Position numbers and translations under genes: made by a program. A stretch of 28,041 nucleotides of DNA, from NCBI GenBank assembly GCA_029056365.1, contig JAIDBM010000002.1, positions 1 to 28,041 of the forward strand, written 5' to 3'. Of this stretch, positions 1 through 8,492 are shown piece after piece; positions within the stretch are counted from its first letter, which is position 1; each line of letters begins with the position of its first letter. The DNA is from Muribaculaceae bacterium. GTDB taxonomy: Bacteria > Bacteroidota > Bacteroidia > Bacteroidales > Muribaculaceae. The notes beneath the pieces are model-generated. The model had not been told where the DNA came from. It did no database searches and saw only the letters and a list, made by a program, of their open reading frames with translations.

Positions 1-1257
1 TTTCAGAGCTATGTCCCGGCGGTAGTTGTTGAAATCCTCATGCGAGCCGCTGAAGATATTCAGGTCCACTTCGCCGCTGTGGCCGATTCCGCGCCCTTTG
101 TCCGACATCTGCCATATATGCCAGTCGCCCGACTGCGGTCCGGCCGGATTATAGCGGGCAATCCAGCAGTCGTACTTTCGGAAGCGTGGGTCTTTTTCAA
201 GATACTTTTTGCGGATATTGTCGCCGGTGTATATTATAGGCCTTACGCCCAGCTCCTTTTCCACGGCCTCAAGCCATTCGAACACTCCGTTCACACCGTG
301 AGCCCGCAGTTCACCCGGCATCTCCACATCGAGAGCCGGAGGCATGTCGCCCGGCTGCCAGTTGACGGTGGTTATGAAATTGCGCACCTGGTCCTTTATC
401 GGCGAGGCCAGTCTGAGGAAGTGGTAGGCGCCTTTTGCAATTCCGTGAATGTCGGCTTCGTGCGCCCTGCGGGCGTAGGTAGTGTCGACATGGTTGCCCC
501 CCTCGGTGGCTTTCATGTAAACGAACGACACCGGCTGCATGTATTTTTTTCCTGTAGGTTTGCGATGAAACACTTTCCCGGCAGCATCGCAATAAAGAGC
601 GAGGTTGTCCCAGTCGACAATTCGGTTGTGATGCGAGAGGTCGATTCCGTACACTCTGTCGGCCACCTGGTATCTGGCGCCTGCCGGGCGGCTGAAACCA
701 CCGTTTGAGAAATTGCCGAAAAGCTGTGAGCCGTCGGCCATGTAGGCGCGTCCGATTCCGTGTTTCACATCGTGATTCCAGTTTCCGGCATACCGGCGGA
801 TGATGCTTGAATCGGCTTTCCCTTCTTTGCGCTGCGATTCCACGAAGTTTCGGGAATAGTCGATGATTCCGAAGCCATGGAAACGGAGCTTGTCGTCGAA
901 GCGCCCGTTGTAGATGGTTTTTTCGGCTGTGCGCTTGCCGTAGGGCAGCCGCCCCATGACCCAGTCGCCCTCATAGGCAACGCTGTCGCGGGTAAGCACT
1001 CCATAGCCATGAGGAGTGAGAGTACGGGCTATTATGGAGCCTTCGTATACCGAGCCGTCGGCGAGCGCCATGCCCACAGTGTCGCGGAGGTCCACATCGG
1101 CAGGTTCCTGTGGTTCGGCAACCGGCATGCTGATTTCTTCGTTGCGTGTGATAGATAAGATTCCAAACACCACACCGACAGCTATAATAAGGCAGAAAAG
1201 TGCTATACCCGGAAGTCGCCGTCTGCTTGCCGACGGCATTTCGTTATTGTTGTCCAT
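1..1257 (-). CDS. GH25-family lysozyme with membrane anchor and MORN-like repeats (3' end cut by window)
   Basis: Reading leftward from the ATG at 1257, 419 codons stay open to the window edge with no stop, so the C-terminus is missing. Residues 16-35 form one hydrophobic segment after an Arg-rich start, which suggests an N-terminal membrane anchor. Residues 66-185 hold MORN-like units such as YEGDWVMGRLPYGK and YAGNWNHDVKHGIGR. A GH25 domain covers about 202-410. It starts with GIDLSHHN (Asp206) and has the ALDVE motif (Asp310/Glu312) expected to hold the catalytic acids, plus IWQMSD and VDLNIFSG near the end. GH25 enzymes are muramidases that cut peptidoglycan between MurNAc and GlcNAc. The anchor predicts action in the periplasm or at the surface. 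It diverges from the DUF2723 gene across 171 bases. GH25 assignment is firm; the MORN call is moderate. Confidence 0.93.
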   Translation of the reverse strand, partial: MDNNNEMPSASRRRLPGIALFCLIIAVGVVFGILSITRNEEISMPVAEPQEPADVDLRDTVGMALADGSVYEGSIIARTLTPHGYGVLTRDSVAYEGDWVMGRLPYGKRTAEKTIYNGRFDDKLRFHGFGIIDYSRNFVESQRKEGKADSSIIRRYAGNWNHDVKHGIGRAYMADGSQLFGNFSNGGFSRPAGARYQVADRVYGIDLSHHNRIVDWDNLALYCDAAGKVFHRKPTGKKYMQPVSFVYMKATEGGNHVDTTYARRAHEADIHGIAKGAYHFLRLASPIKDQVRNFITTVNWQPGDMPPALDVEMPGELRAHGVNGVFEWLEAVEKELGVRPIIYTGDNIRKKYLEKDPRFRKYDCWIARYNPAGPQSGDWHIWQMSDKGRGIGHSGEVDLNIFSGSHEDFNNYRRDIALK

Positions 1258-1400
1258 AGGATTTGAAAGTGTTAAAACGACTTAATTAAAACAAACCATA
1301 CACACAAAAAAGTTCAGAGAGTACAAACGAAAGCATATCGGCATATTCGGAGAAATCTATTAAAATACCTTAAAATAGCCTCATTTACGCGCATATTAGC

Positions 1401-1408
1401 TAACTTTG
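1401..1408 (+). promoter_or_regulatory. Bacteroidota-type -7 element upstream of the DUF2723 gene
   Basis: TAACTTTG matches the Bacteroidota consensus TAnnTTTG and sits 20 bases before the ATG at 1429. No convincing -33 TTTG box is visible at the usual spacing. The rest of the divergent gap (1258-1428) is AT-rich. No clean matching element was found for the leftward lysozyme gene. Confidence 0.5.
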
Positions 1409-1428
1409 TCGAATATTCAGTTCATTAG

Positions 1429-4400
1429 ATGAAAAAGTATAACCTAATAAACAACACGCTCGGATGGTTCTGCTTCCTTGTGGCAGCGGTTACCTATCTG
1501 CTCACAATCGAGCCTACCGCGAGCTTCTGGGATTGTCCCGAATTTATCCTTCAGGGTGCTAAACTTGAGATAGGCCATCCGCCGGGCAACCCTATATTTA
1601 TGTTGGCGGCACGGTTTTTCATCACACTTTTCGGCAACGACATGTCTACAGCCGCTGTGGCGGTGAATTGTATGTCGGCACTGCTTAGCGCGGGCACGAT
1701 ACTGCTGCTGTTCTGGACAATCGCGCATCTGATACGCCGTCTGATTGTCCGCGACGATGAAAGCGAAATCCCGCTTGGCCGCCTGGTGCTGATAATGGGC
1801 GGCGGCGTTTGCGGAGCCCTTGCATATACATGGAGCGACACCTTCTGGTTCTCGGCCGTCGAAGGCGAGGTGTACGCTTTTTCATCGTTCTGTACGGCGC
1901 TGGTGTTCTGGCTTATACTGAAATGGGAAAACCGGGCCGACAAACCTAATTCCGACCGTTATCTGCTGCTTATCGCCTATGTGATAGGCATATCGATAGC
2001 CGTGCATCTGCTGAACCTGCTGTGTATTCCGGCAATCGGGCTCGTGTTCTATTACCGGAAATACAAGAAAATAAATGCCGTGGGTTCGCTTCTGGCGCTT
2101 GGCGTAAGCTGTGTTGTCGTGGGGCTTATACTCTATGGTCTTGTGCCGGGTGTTATGAAAATGAGCCAGTTCTTCGAGCGAATGTTCGTGAACGGTTTCG
2201 GAACGTCATACAACTGGGGCGTGTTCGTTTACGCAGTGCTTCTTGTGTCGGTGCTTGTGTGGAGCATGGTTGCATTCGAGCGTCAGCGCAGCAGTGCCGC
2301 CATGAAATGGTCGTTCTTCCTCGGAGTGCTTATGTCGGGCATACTCCTCATAGGTCACTCGGCGTGGCTGCCATGCCTGCTTCTTGGTGCGCTTGGAGTT
2401 TGGCTTGCCTTTTTCTGCAATATGGTTCCGGTGCGTGTGCTCAATCTTATAGTCACCTCTATTCTGGTGATATTCATAGGCTATTCATCGTATGCGCTGC
2501 TGCTCATACGCTCCAACGCCAACACGCCTATGAACCAGAATGCGCCCGACAATGTGTTCACACTTGCCTCCTATCTCAACCGCGAGCAGTACGGAGAGTC
2601 GCCGCTGTTCTACGGCCCCACTGTAATCGATGAGCTGTATACCGAACGTTATCAGGACGATAACGGCACGATTCATGAGCTGATGTATTTCGACGACAAA
2701 GGCTACATACTCACTAAAGAAGACATGGATGGCAACGGAGTGTATCCGCTTCTGTATGGCGACGACGGATATCCGGTCGACAATTCCGAGACACGCTATG
2801 TGAAGAAAACCAAGCTGTCGGCCGATGAAGCCGATGAATACGTGGAAGTGCCCGGCGACCCGAAATATTCGTATTTCTCCGCTTCGAAAATCATATTTCC
2901 CCGAATGTACAATCCGGCATCGAACCGGGGCTACCGCTCATGGTCGGAAATGCCGGCGAAGAAAGTGCCGCAGGAAATATTCCGTCAGTATGCTGTCGAC
3001 GAGCTGTCGATGGACGACGGACAGGGAGGCAAGATTTATGCCGCGCCGCTCGAACTGGTGCGTCCGGTGCTTGAGCACGAGGGCATAACCGAGATGGTAG
3101 ACCGTAGCGCGACTCCCGGCACATACCCCTATTTCGACATGATGAAGTCGGACTACGAGTTCAATCTCCGTTACTTCCTCAACTATCAGCTGAACCATAT
3201 GTACTGGCGTTATTTCATGTGGAACTTCGCCGGACGTCAGAACGATATTCCGGGCAATGGCGAGCCGCAGTACGGCAACTGGATTTCCGGCATACCGGTA
3301 ATCGACAACGCGCGTCTTGGCGACCAGAGCCTGTTGCCGGAGGAATACGGCAGCGGAAACAAAGGTCACAACGTGTTCTATATGCTGCCGCTGATTTTAG
3401 GTATCATAGGCCTGCTTTGGCAATCGCTGTGCCGCCACCGCTCGGATGCCGAACGCGGCATACAGCAGTTCTGGGTGGTGTTCTTCCTTTTCTTCATGAC
3501 CGGAATCGCCATAGTGCTGTATCTGAACCAGCCGCCGGGCCAGCCCCGTGAGCGCGATTATGCGTTCGCCGGTTCTTTCTATGCCTTTGCAATATGGATA
3601 GGCATGGCTGTGCCTGCGATCGGGACTCTGTGTTCCGATTTCCTGAAAAAAATAGGAAAGAAAAAGGCCGCGGACTCTGCGGACAACAAAGTGGAATGGG
3701 CCGCTGTGGTTCCGGCTGTAATCATTGGTCTGCTTGTGCCTCTGCAGATGGTGTCGCAGACCTGGGACGACCACGACCGTTCCGGACGTTACACCGCCCG
3801 CGACTTCGGCATGAACTATCTTTCGTCGGTAGATAAGGATGCCATCATATTCACATACGGCGACAATGACACTTTCCCCTTGTGGTATGCCCAGGAAGTG
3901 GAGGGGTACCGTACGGATGTGAAAGTAATCAATCTGTCGTACTACACCTCGGAGTGGTATGTGAAATCGCTGCGCATGCCGCATCACAACAGCAAACCCA
4001 TTGACATAATGGCTCAGCCGCAGAACCTTGCCTACCGGTCGCTGATGATTCGTCCGGCCGATAAGGATTCGACTATTGCCGATGAGGTGGATGCAGTGAC
4101 AGCGTTTACCGATTATTACAGTCAGGACCCGGAAAAAGCCGTATGGCGCTATCCTAACTTCTATATCGCCAGCGATTCGGCCGGAGCGGTGAAGGCTTTC
4201 GACATGGCTCCCGGGTCGGTGAACTATCAGCTCGGATTCCGTCCGGCTGATATGCGCCATAACTTCACAACCGGCGCCAGCCGCTATCAGAACGGCGCCT
4301 TGATGATGGACCTCGTGGCCACGGAAGCCGCACGCGGCTGGCAGCGTCCGGTTTATTTTGCCGTGACCGTGCCTGAGAGCGAGCGCAGCGGATTCGGCCG

Positions 4401-5097
4401 CTATGTGTATTCTACCGGTATGGCCGACCAGATAACCCCCTTCGACCAGGCTGCAGTGTCTCCGACAGTGGAGAAGGCCTATGCCAATATTGTGGAAAAA
4501 TACCGCTGGGGTGGTCTCGATGCCGAAGACTCCGGCAAACTATATCTCGACGAGACTGTTCGCCGCATGGTTATATCAACCCGCGAGACCATGCTTCAGA
4601 CAGCTCTTGACCTGAGTCTGACCGGATCGGTTCCTGCATCGGACCAGGCCCGGGAATATGCCCGCAAACACAATCTGCCGCTTCCATCCACACGCTACGA
4701 CATGGCCCGTTATGTAATGCAGCTTATGGAAGAAAAGCTTCCGGTTCGGGCACAGCTCAGGGCCGGAGCGCACGCAGTGCGCGAGATACAGATATATCTC
4801 GACCTGTATGCGGCTACCGGAAACAAGAACGACCTCAAGGCGGCCCGGGCCATAATGAATCAGGAACTGCCGCGTTACGAAGCTATCGCCCGCTATGCCG
4901 AAAGTCTGAATGCCGACCGTTACCGCAAGGCTGGCCGCGACCTGGAATTCGACCTTCAGGTCTACCATTCACTCCTTCGCCAGAACGATGAAATCAAGGA
5001 TTACGAGGCCGGCAACGCACCCGAAGCCACACCCGATTACGCCATGCAGCTGATGTCTCAGACCGAAGATCCGGCTCCTGCCGATTCGGTGCTTTAA
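1429..5097 (+). CDS. DUF2723 family membrane protein (GT-C type glycosyltransferase-like)
   Basis: A 1222-residue protein with many membrane segments in residues 10-370 and again in about 650-790. A large polar region (about 380-640) lies between them and a soluble C-terminal domain follows. The N-terminal signature SFWDCPEFI...GHPPGNPIF (residues 32-57) is the hallmark of DUF2723 (PF11028). Its acidic residues in the first loop resemble GT-C enzymes that use lipid-linked sugars. Two further conserved patches are QPPGQPRERDYAFAGSFY and YGDNDTFPLWYAQEVEGYRT. The human relative TMEM260 is an O-mannosyltransferase, so transfer of a sugar to exported proteins is plausible but inferred. It leads a run with the NodB deacetylase, 15 bases downstream. 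Family assignment is confident; donor and substrate are unknown. Confidence 0.9.
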   Translation: MKKYNLINNTLGWFCFLVAAVTYLLTIEPTASFWDCPEFILQGAKLEIGHPPGNPIFMLAARFFITLFGNDMSTAAVAVNCMSALLSAGTILLLFWTIAHLIRRLIVRDDESEIPLGRLVLIMGGGVCGALAYTWSDTFWFSAVEGEVYAFSSFCTALVFWLILKWENRADKPNSDRYLLLIAYVIGISIAVHLLNLLCIPAIGLVFYYRKYKKINAVGSLLALGVSCVVVGLILYGLVPGVMKMSQFFERMFVNGFGTSYNWGVFVYAVLLVSVLVWSMVAFERQRSSAAMKWSFFLGVLMSGILLIGHSAWLPCLLLGALGVWLAFFCNMVPVRVLNLIVTSILVIFIGYSSYALLLIRSNANTPMNQNAPDNVFTLASYLNREQYGESPLFYGPTVIDELYTERYQDDNGTIHELMYFDDKGYILTKEDMDGNGVYPLLYGDDGYPVDNSETRYVKKTKLSADEADEYVEVPGDPKYSYFSASKIIFPRMYNPASNRGYRSWSEMPAKKVPQEIFRQYAVDELSMDDGQGGKIYAAPLELVRPVLEHEGITEMVDRSATPGTYPYFDMMKSDYEFNLRYFLNYQLNHMYWRYFMWNFAGRQNDIPGNGEPQYGNWISGIPVIDNARLGDQSLLPEEYGSGNKGHNVFYMLPLILGIIGLLWQSLCRHRSDAERGIQQFWVVFFLFFMTGIAIVLYLNQPPGQPRERDYAFAGSFYAFAIWIGMAVPAIGTLCSDFLKKIGKKKAADSADNKVEWAAVVPAVIIGLLVPLQMVSQTWDDHDRSGRYTARDFGMNYLSSVDKDAIIFTYGDNDTFPLWYAQEVEGYRTDVKVINLSYYTSEWYVKSLRMPHHNSKPIDIMAQPQNLAYRSLMIRPADKDSTIADEVDAVTAFTDYYSQDPEKAVWRYPNFYIASDSAGAVKAFDMAPGSVNYQLGFRPADMRHNFTTGASRYQNGALMMDLVATEAARGWQRPVYFAVTVPESERSGFGRYVYSTGMADQITPFDQAAVSPTVEKAYANIVEKYRWGGLDAEDSGKLYLDETVRRMVISTRETMLQTALDLSLTGSVPASDQAREYARKHNLPLPSTRYDMARYVMQLMEEKLPVRAQLRAGAHAVREIQIYLDLYAATGNKNDLKAARAIMNQELPRYEAIARYAESLNADRYRKAGRDLEFDLQVYHSLLRQNDEIKDYEAGNAPEATPDYAMQLMSQTEDPAPADSVL

Positions 5098-5112
5098 GAG
5101 CCGGAGCCACGC

Positions 5113-5730
5113 ATGTTTGTCGAACAACCTCCGCTGCTGTATCGCCTCCTTTTCCCGGAGGCGATATGGCGCATAAAGCACAGAGACCGCAAGGTGGTTT
5201 ATCTTACCTTCGACGATGGTCCGATTCCGGAGGTCACACCCTGGGTGCTTGACCAGCTTGACCATTATGGCATAAAGGCAACATTCTTTATGGTGGGCGA
5301 CAATGTGCGGCGCAATCCCTGGCTGCTTGACGAGGTTCGCCGGCGGGGGCACAGCTACGGAAACCACACGATGCATCATCTGCAGGGCATGAAGGTGGAG
5401 TCGAAGCGTTATCTGGATGACATCGAGGAGTCTGACCGGTTGATAGCCTCACCCCTGTTCCGGCCTCCTCACGGCATATTGCGCTGGAAACAGGCAAGAG
5501 CCGTGAAGCAGCGCTACAACCTGATAATGTACGATGTGGTGAGCAGGGATTATTCGCGGCGGCTTGGTCCGGAACAGGTGGTAGACAATGTGCGCCGACA
5601 TGCACGCAACGGTTCCATAATAGTATTCCATGACTCGCTGAAGGCGTGGCGCAATGTCAGCGTGGCATTGCCCCGTGTGATAGAGTGGTTAAAATCCGAG
5701 GGTTATGAATTCCTGCCGTTACCCATGTGA
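5113..5730 (+). CDS. Polysaccharide deacetylase family (NodB domain) protein
   Basis: A compact 205-residue NodB-type carbohydrate deacetylase with almost no sequence outside the catalytic domain. The expected motifs are present: LTFDDG (Asp34/Asp35, catalytic base and metal ligand), GNHTMHH (His85 and His89 metal ligands), RPPHG (117-121) and IVFHDS (His173). The family removes N- or O-acetyl groups from chitin, peptidoglycan or other polysaccharides. The substrate cannot be read from sequence. No signal peptide or membrane anchor is seen, which is unusual for a wall-acting member and leaves a cytoplasmic precursor or an unconventional location possible. Its last 26 bases overlap the start of queG, so the two are probably co-transcribed and translationally coupled. 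Confidence 0.92.
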   Translation: MFVEQPPLLYRLLFPEAIWRIKHRDRKVVYLTFDDGPIPEVTPWVLDQLDHYGIKATFFMVGDNVRRNPWLLDEVRRRGHSYGNHTMHHLQGMKVESKRYLDDIEESDRLIASPLFRPPHGILRWKQARAVKQRYNLIMYDVVSRDYSRRLGPEQVVDNVRRHARNGSIIVFHDSLKAWRNVSVALPRVIEWLKSEGYEFLPLPM

Positions 5731-6646
5731 GAGCGAAGCCGGGGAATTTATCCGGCAGCTTCTGCTTTCGGGAGGCGCCTGTGCCTGCGGCATGACCCCG
5801 GTGGCTTCTGTATCTGACAACGAGAGCCGTATTTACAGCGGCTGGCTTGAATCGGGGCGCAATGCCGGTATGGAGTACATGGAGCGTAATATGGAATTGC
5901 GCGAAGACCCGCGTATGCTGCATGAGGGAACACGAACGGTTATTTCGGCGGCATACAATTACCGTCCGGCGGCACATTCGCCCTATTTCGCCGACTATGC
6001 GCTCGGAGCCGACTACCATTATGTGCTCAGGGAACGTCTCGACAAGGCGGCAGCGGAACTGTGCGCCCGTTTCGGCGGCACATACCGTGTGGTGGTCGAC
6101 AGCGCTCCGATGCGTGAGCGGTACTGGGCCGTGCGTTCGGGAATCGGTTTTATAGCCGACAACGGATTTTTGTGTGTGCCCGGTTACGGAATGGCGGTAC
6201 TGCTCGGCTTCATACTCTGGACCGGAGAGCCTGCCGCCGTATCGGTTCCGGACAAGGGTGAATGCAGGCATTGCGGACGGTGCCGCGCCGCCTGTCCGGG
6301 CAGGGCAATCGATGAGTACGGACAGATTGACGCACGCCGGTGCCTTTCATACCTTACGATTGAACACCGGGGAGAATTTGCCGGAGGCATACCGCCAATG
6401 TCCAAGGTATACGGATGCGATATATGCCGGCGGGTGTGCCCGCTTGACACTGGCCCGGCAACTGATATATCCGAGTTCAAGCCAGCCGACGGTCTTATGG
6501 CGCTTACACCGTCAGAGATGGTTTCGATGACCGCCGGGCAATTCCGCCGGATGTTCAGCGGAAGCGCGGTGTTCCGTCTGCGGGTACAGGGCCTGCGGCG
6601 CAACGCGCAAATGTATTGCCGCCAAAAAAATTCCGACGTAAAATGA
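5705..6646 (+). CDS. queG: Epoxyqueuosine reductase
   Basis: Cobalamin-dependent iron-sulfur enzyme that reduces epoxyqueuosine to queuosine at tRNA position 34, the last step of the pathway. The 313-residue protein carries VVVDSAPMRERYW, with Asp132 at the position of the family's catalytic acid. It also has a two-cluster ferredoxin-like region: C187-x2-C-x2-C-x3-C, then RRCLSYLTIE and GCDICRRVCPLD (C238, C241, C245). It is shorter than E. coli QueG (about 380 residues). The loop after SGIGF reads IADNGFL rather than the GWxGKNTLL-like form I recall from other QueG proteins. The start at 5705 lies inside the 3' end of the deacetylase gene, and the next in-frame methionine (residue 30) is late, so the overlap is probably real. 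Confidence 0.92.
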   Translation: MNSCRYPCESEAGEFIRQLLLSGGACACGMTPVASVSDNESRIYSGWLESGRNAGMEYMERNMELREDPRMLHEGTRTVISAAYNYRPAAHSPYFADYALGADYHYVLRERLDKAAAELCARFGGTYRVVVDSAPMRERYWAVRSGIGFIADNGFLCVPGYGMAVLLGFILWTGEPAAVSVPDKGECRHCGRCRAACPGRAIDEYGQIDARRCLSYLTIEHRGEFAGGIPPMSKVYGCDICRRVCPLDTGPATDISEFKPADGLMALTPSEMVSMTAGQFRRMFSGSAVFRLRVQGLRRNAQMYCRQKNSDVK

Positions 6647-6647
6647 T

Positions 6648-6655
6648 TATCTTTG
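6648..6655 (+). promoter_or_regulatory. Bacteroidota-type -7 element of the sensor kinase gene
   Basis: TATCTTTG fits TAnnTTTG. It begins one base after the queG stop (6644-6646) and lies 25 bases before the kinase ATG at 6681, giving a short leader. No TTTG box is visible at the usual -33 spacing. It suggests the signalling pair is transcribed independently of queG. Confidence 0.5.
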
Positions 6656-6680
6656 CAAAAATTGCCATAAAAACTCCACC

Positions 6681-8492
6681 ATGAAACAAACACTGATTCT
6701 GACTGCCGCTCTCCTCGTGATGTTACTCTGCGCCTGTTCCGGAGGGCAGAAACCTGCCGATGCCGATGACGAACTGCGCATATTCTCTTTGGTGGCGGAG
6801 CCGGCGTCGGAAGGCGATTATCCCACAGCGCTGCGCCGGGCCGATTCATTGCTCGGACATGTAGCCATGGGCGATACGCTCAAGGCATATATAATGATAG
6901 AACGGAGTACCGCGCTGTTCAACAGCGGAAATTATGGTGGTGCCGCATCGGCGGCCGATTCGCTCATAGCATTCAGCAGGGCAAGAGGAATAAAGGACGT
7001 GGAGATACAGGCGCTTGCGAACAAAGGGTCGGCATTGCGTCGTGAAGGCAGATATGACGAGGGCCTCGGATGTATTTCACAGGCCCTGCAGATGGCAACC
7101 GAGACCGACAACACAGAGCAGGAGCAGAATCTGGCCGATCAGCTTGCGGTAATATATGTTGATCTTGGCCGGGCCACAGAGGCGGAAGCACTTGCAGAGC
7201 GGGCGCTGCGCCTGGCTACCGAACTCGACGATGAAGTGGCAGTTGTCGCATCGGCATCGACTTATGGCAGTGTCCTTACCACTCTGGGGCGGTACCGTGA
7301 GGCGGTGGCGGCACTGCAGTCCTGGCGGGATGCCGCGTTACGGGGGCATCCGGTATATACTGTCAAATACCTTACACCTTTGTTCACGAGTTATATAAAA
7401 CTTGACTCGCTTGACCGCGCCGGGGAAACTATTGCCCTCGCCGAAAAGGCGGCCGAGCCATTGGGGCGGGGGCACATATCGCATGCGGTGATATTGCAGG
7501 CCAAAGCACAGCTGGCACATGCCCGTGGCGACTATGCGGGCGAATACGCCATATATGAACAGCTCGACAGTGTCGCCTCCCATGGCAAGAGGGCCTGTGT
7601 GAGTCTGTTCGACCGTGCGGTGTGCATGCACGGCATGGGGTACGACGACAGGGCATTCGAGCTGATGAAAAACGCATATGAGTCTCTTGATTCTGTCCGT
7701 AACGGCGAATTGCAGAAACAGCTGTCGGACCTGTCGGTAAGTTACGGAACCTTGCAGAAGGATATCGAGATAGAACGCCTTGCCAGACAACGGGTGATTC
7801 TCTGGGCTGCCGTTGTGTCGGCGGTGTTGCTGCTGTGTCTGATAACGGTTGTGTCGGTGGCTTTGCGCCGACGTGCCATCAGACGCCATTATATTGAACG
7901 TCAGCGGCAGTATGTGGCCGGTCTTGAGGCCGAACAGTGTCGTGTGGCCCGTGAACTGCACGACGATGTGGCGGGGCGCCTTACCGCTTTGCGGCTGTCG
8001 TTGCCTACGTTGGAAGCCGATGCTGTGGCGGAAAATCTGTCGGCGCTCGGCGAAAGTGTACGCTCGCTGTCGCACCGCATGATGGCGCCGGAATTCGAGA
8101 CAACGTCTCTTACCCAGCTTCTGCTTGAGCTTGTGCGGCGGTTCCGGGAACTGCATCCGGGGGTTGAATTCAGTATTTCGGATGAAGGCTCGTTCGACTG
8201 GTCGGCCCTTGGCGCAGGCGAGAGCCACGAACTCTACCGCATAGTGCAGGAGGCGGTGAATAACGCACTTCGCCATGCCGTTCCTGCCTACATAAAAATA
8301 ATACTTGATGGCGACAGCCACCGGCTGTCGCTCAAGATTATAAACGACGGCGTGGACCCGCAATTGCGGCAAAACGCTGCACGGCACCGCACCATGAGCG
8401 CACGTGCCGCGCTCATCGGCGCCGAGGTGGCGATAGAGTGCCGTGAAGGAATATATACCGTTGCTGTGATAAAAAACTTTGAAAACAAATGA
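6681..8492 (+). CDS. Sensor histidine kinase with TPR sensor region (HisKA_3, NarX/LiaS type), lipoprotein-like N-terminus
   Basis: A 603-residue membrane kinase. Residues 1-19 form a signal peptide ending in a lipobox-like LLCAC, so the sensor region should be exported and perhaps lipid-anchored. Residues 45-360 are alpha-helical tetratricopeptide-like repeats. A single membrane span lies at 371-396, followed by a HisKA_3 helix with RELHDDVAGRLTALRL (phosphoacceptor His427). The ATPase domain has an N-box (EAVNNALRHA, 524-533). Its G1 region is only INDGVD, and the G2 lid that normally reads GxGL is replaced by an Arg/His stretch before TMSARAALIGAEV. ATP binding may be weak or altered. The stop overlaps the response regulator start in ATGA, so they form a translationally coupled pair. 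The signal sensed is unknown. Confidence 0.9.
   Translation: MKQTLILTAALLVMLLCACSGGQKPADADDELRIFSLVAEPASEGDYPTALRRADSLLGHVAMGDTLKAYIMIERSTALFNSGNYGGAASAADSLIAFSRARGIKDVEIQALANKGSALRREGRYDEGLGCISQALQMATETDNTEQEQNLADQLAVIYVDLGRATEAEALAERALRLATELDDEVAVVASASTYGSVLTTLGRYREAVAALQSWRDAALRGHPVYTVKYLTPLFTSYIKLDSLDRAGETIALAEKAAEPLGRGHISHAVILQAKAQLAHARGDYAGEYAIYEQLDSVASHGKRACVSLFDRAVCMHGMGYDDRAFELMKNAYESLDSVRNGELQKQLSDLSVSYGTLQKDIEIERLARQRVILWAAVVSAVLLLCLITVVSVALRRRAIRRHYIERQRQYVAGLEAEQCRVARELHDDVAGRLTALRLSLPTLEADAVAENLSALGESVRSLSHRMMAPEFETTSLTQLLLELVRRFRELHPGVEFSISDEGSFDWSALGAGESHELYRIVQEAVNNALRHAVPAYIKIILDGDSHRLSLKIINDGVDPQLRQNAARHRTMSARAALIGAEVAIECREGIYTVAVIKNFENK

Noticed and set aside
3397..4260. 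Open 287-codon minus-strand frame inside the DUF2723 gene
   Set aside because: Antisense to conserved DUF2723 motifs and without its own start signal or domain.
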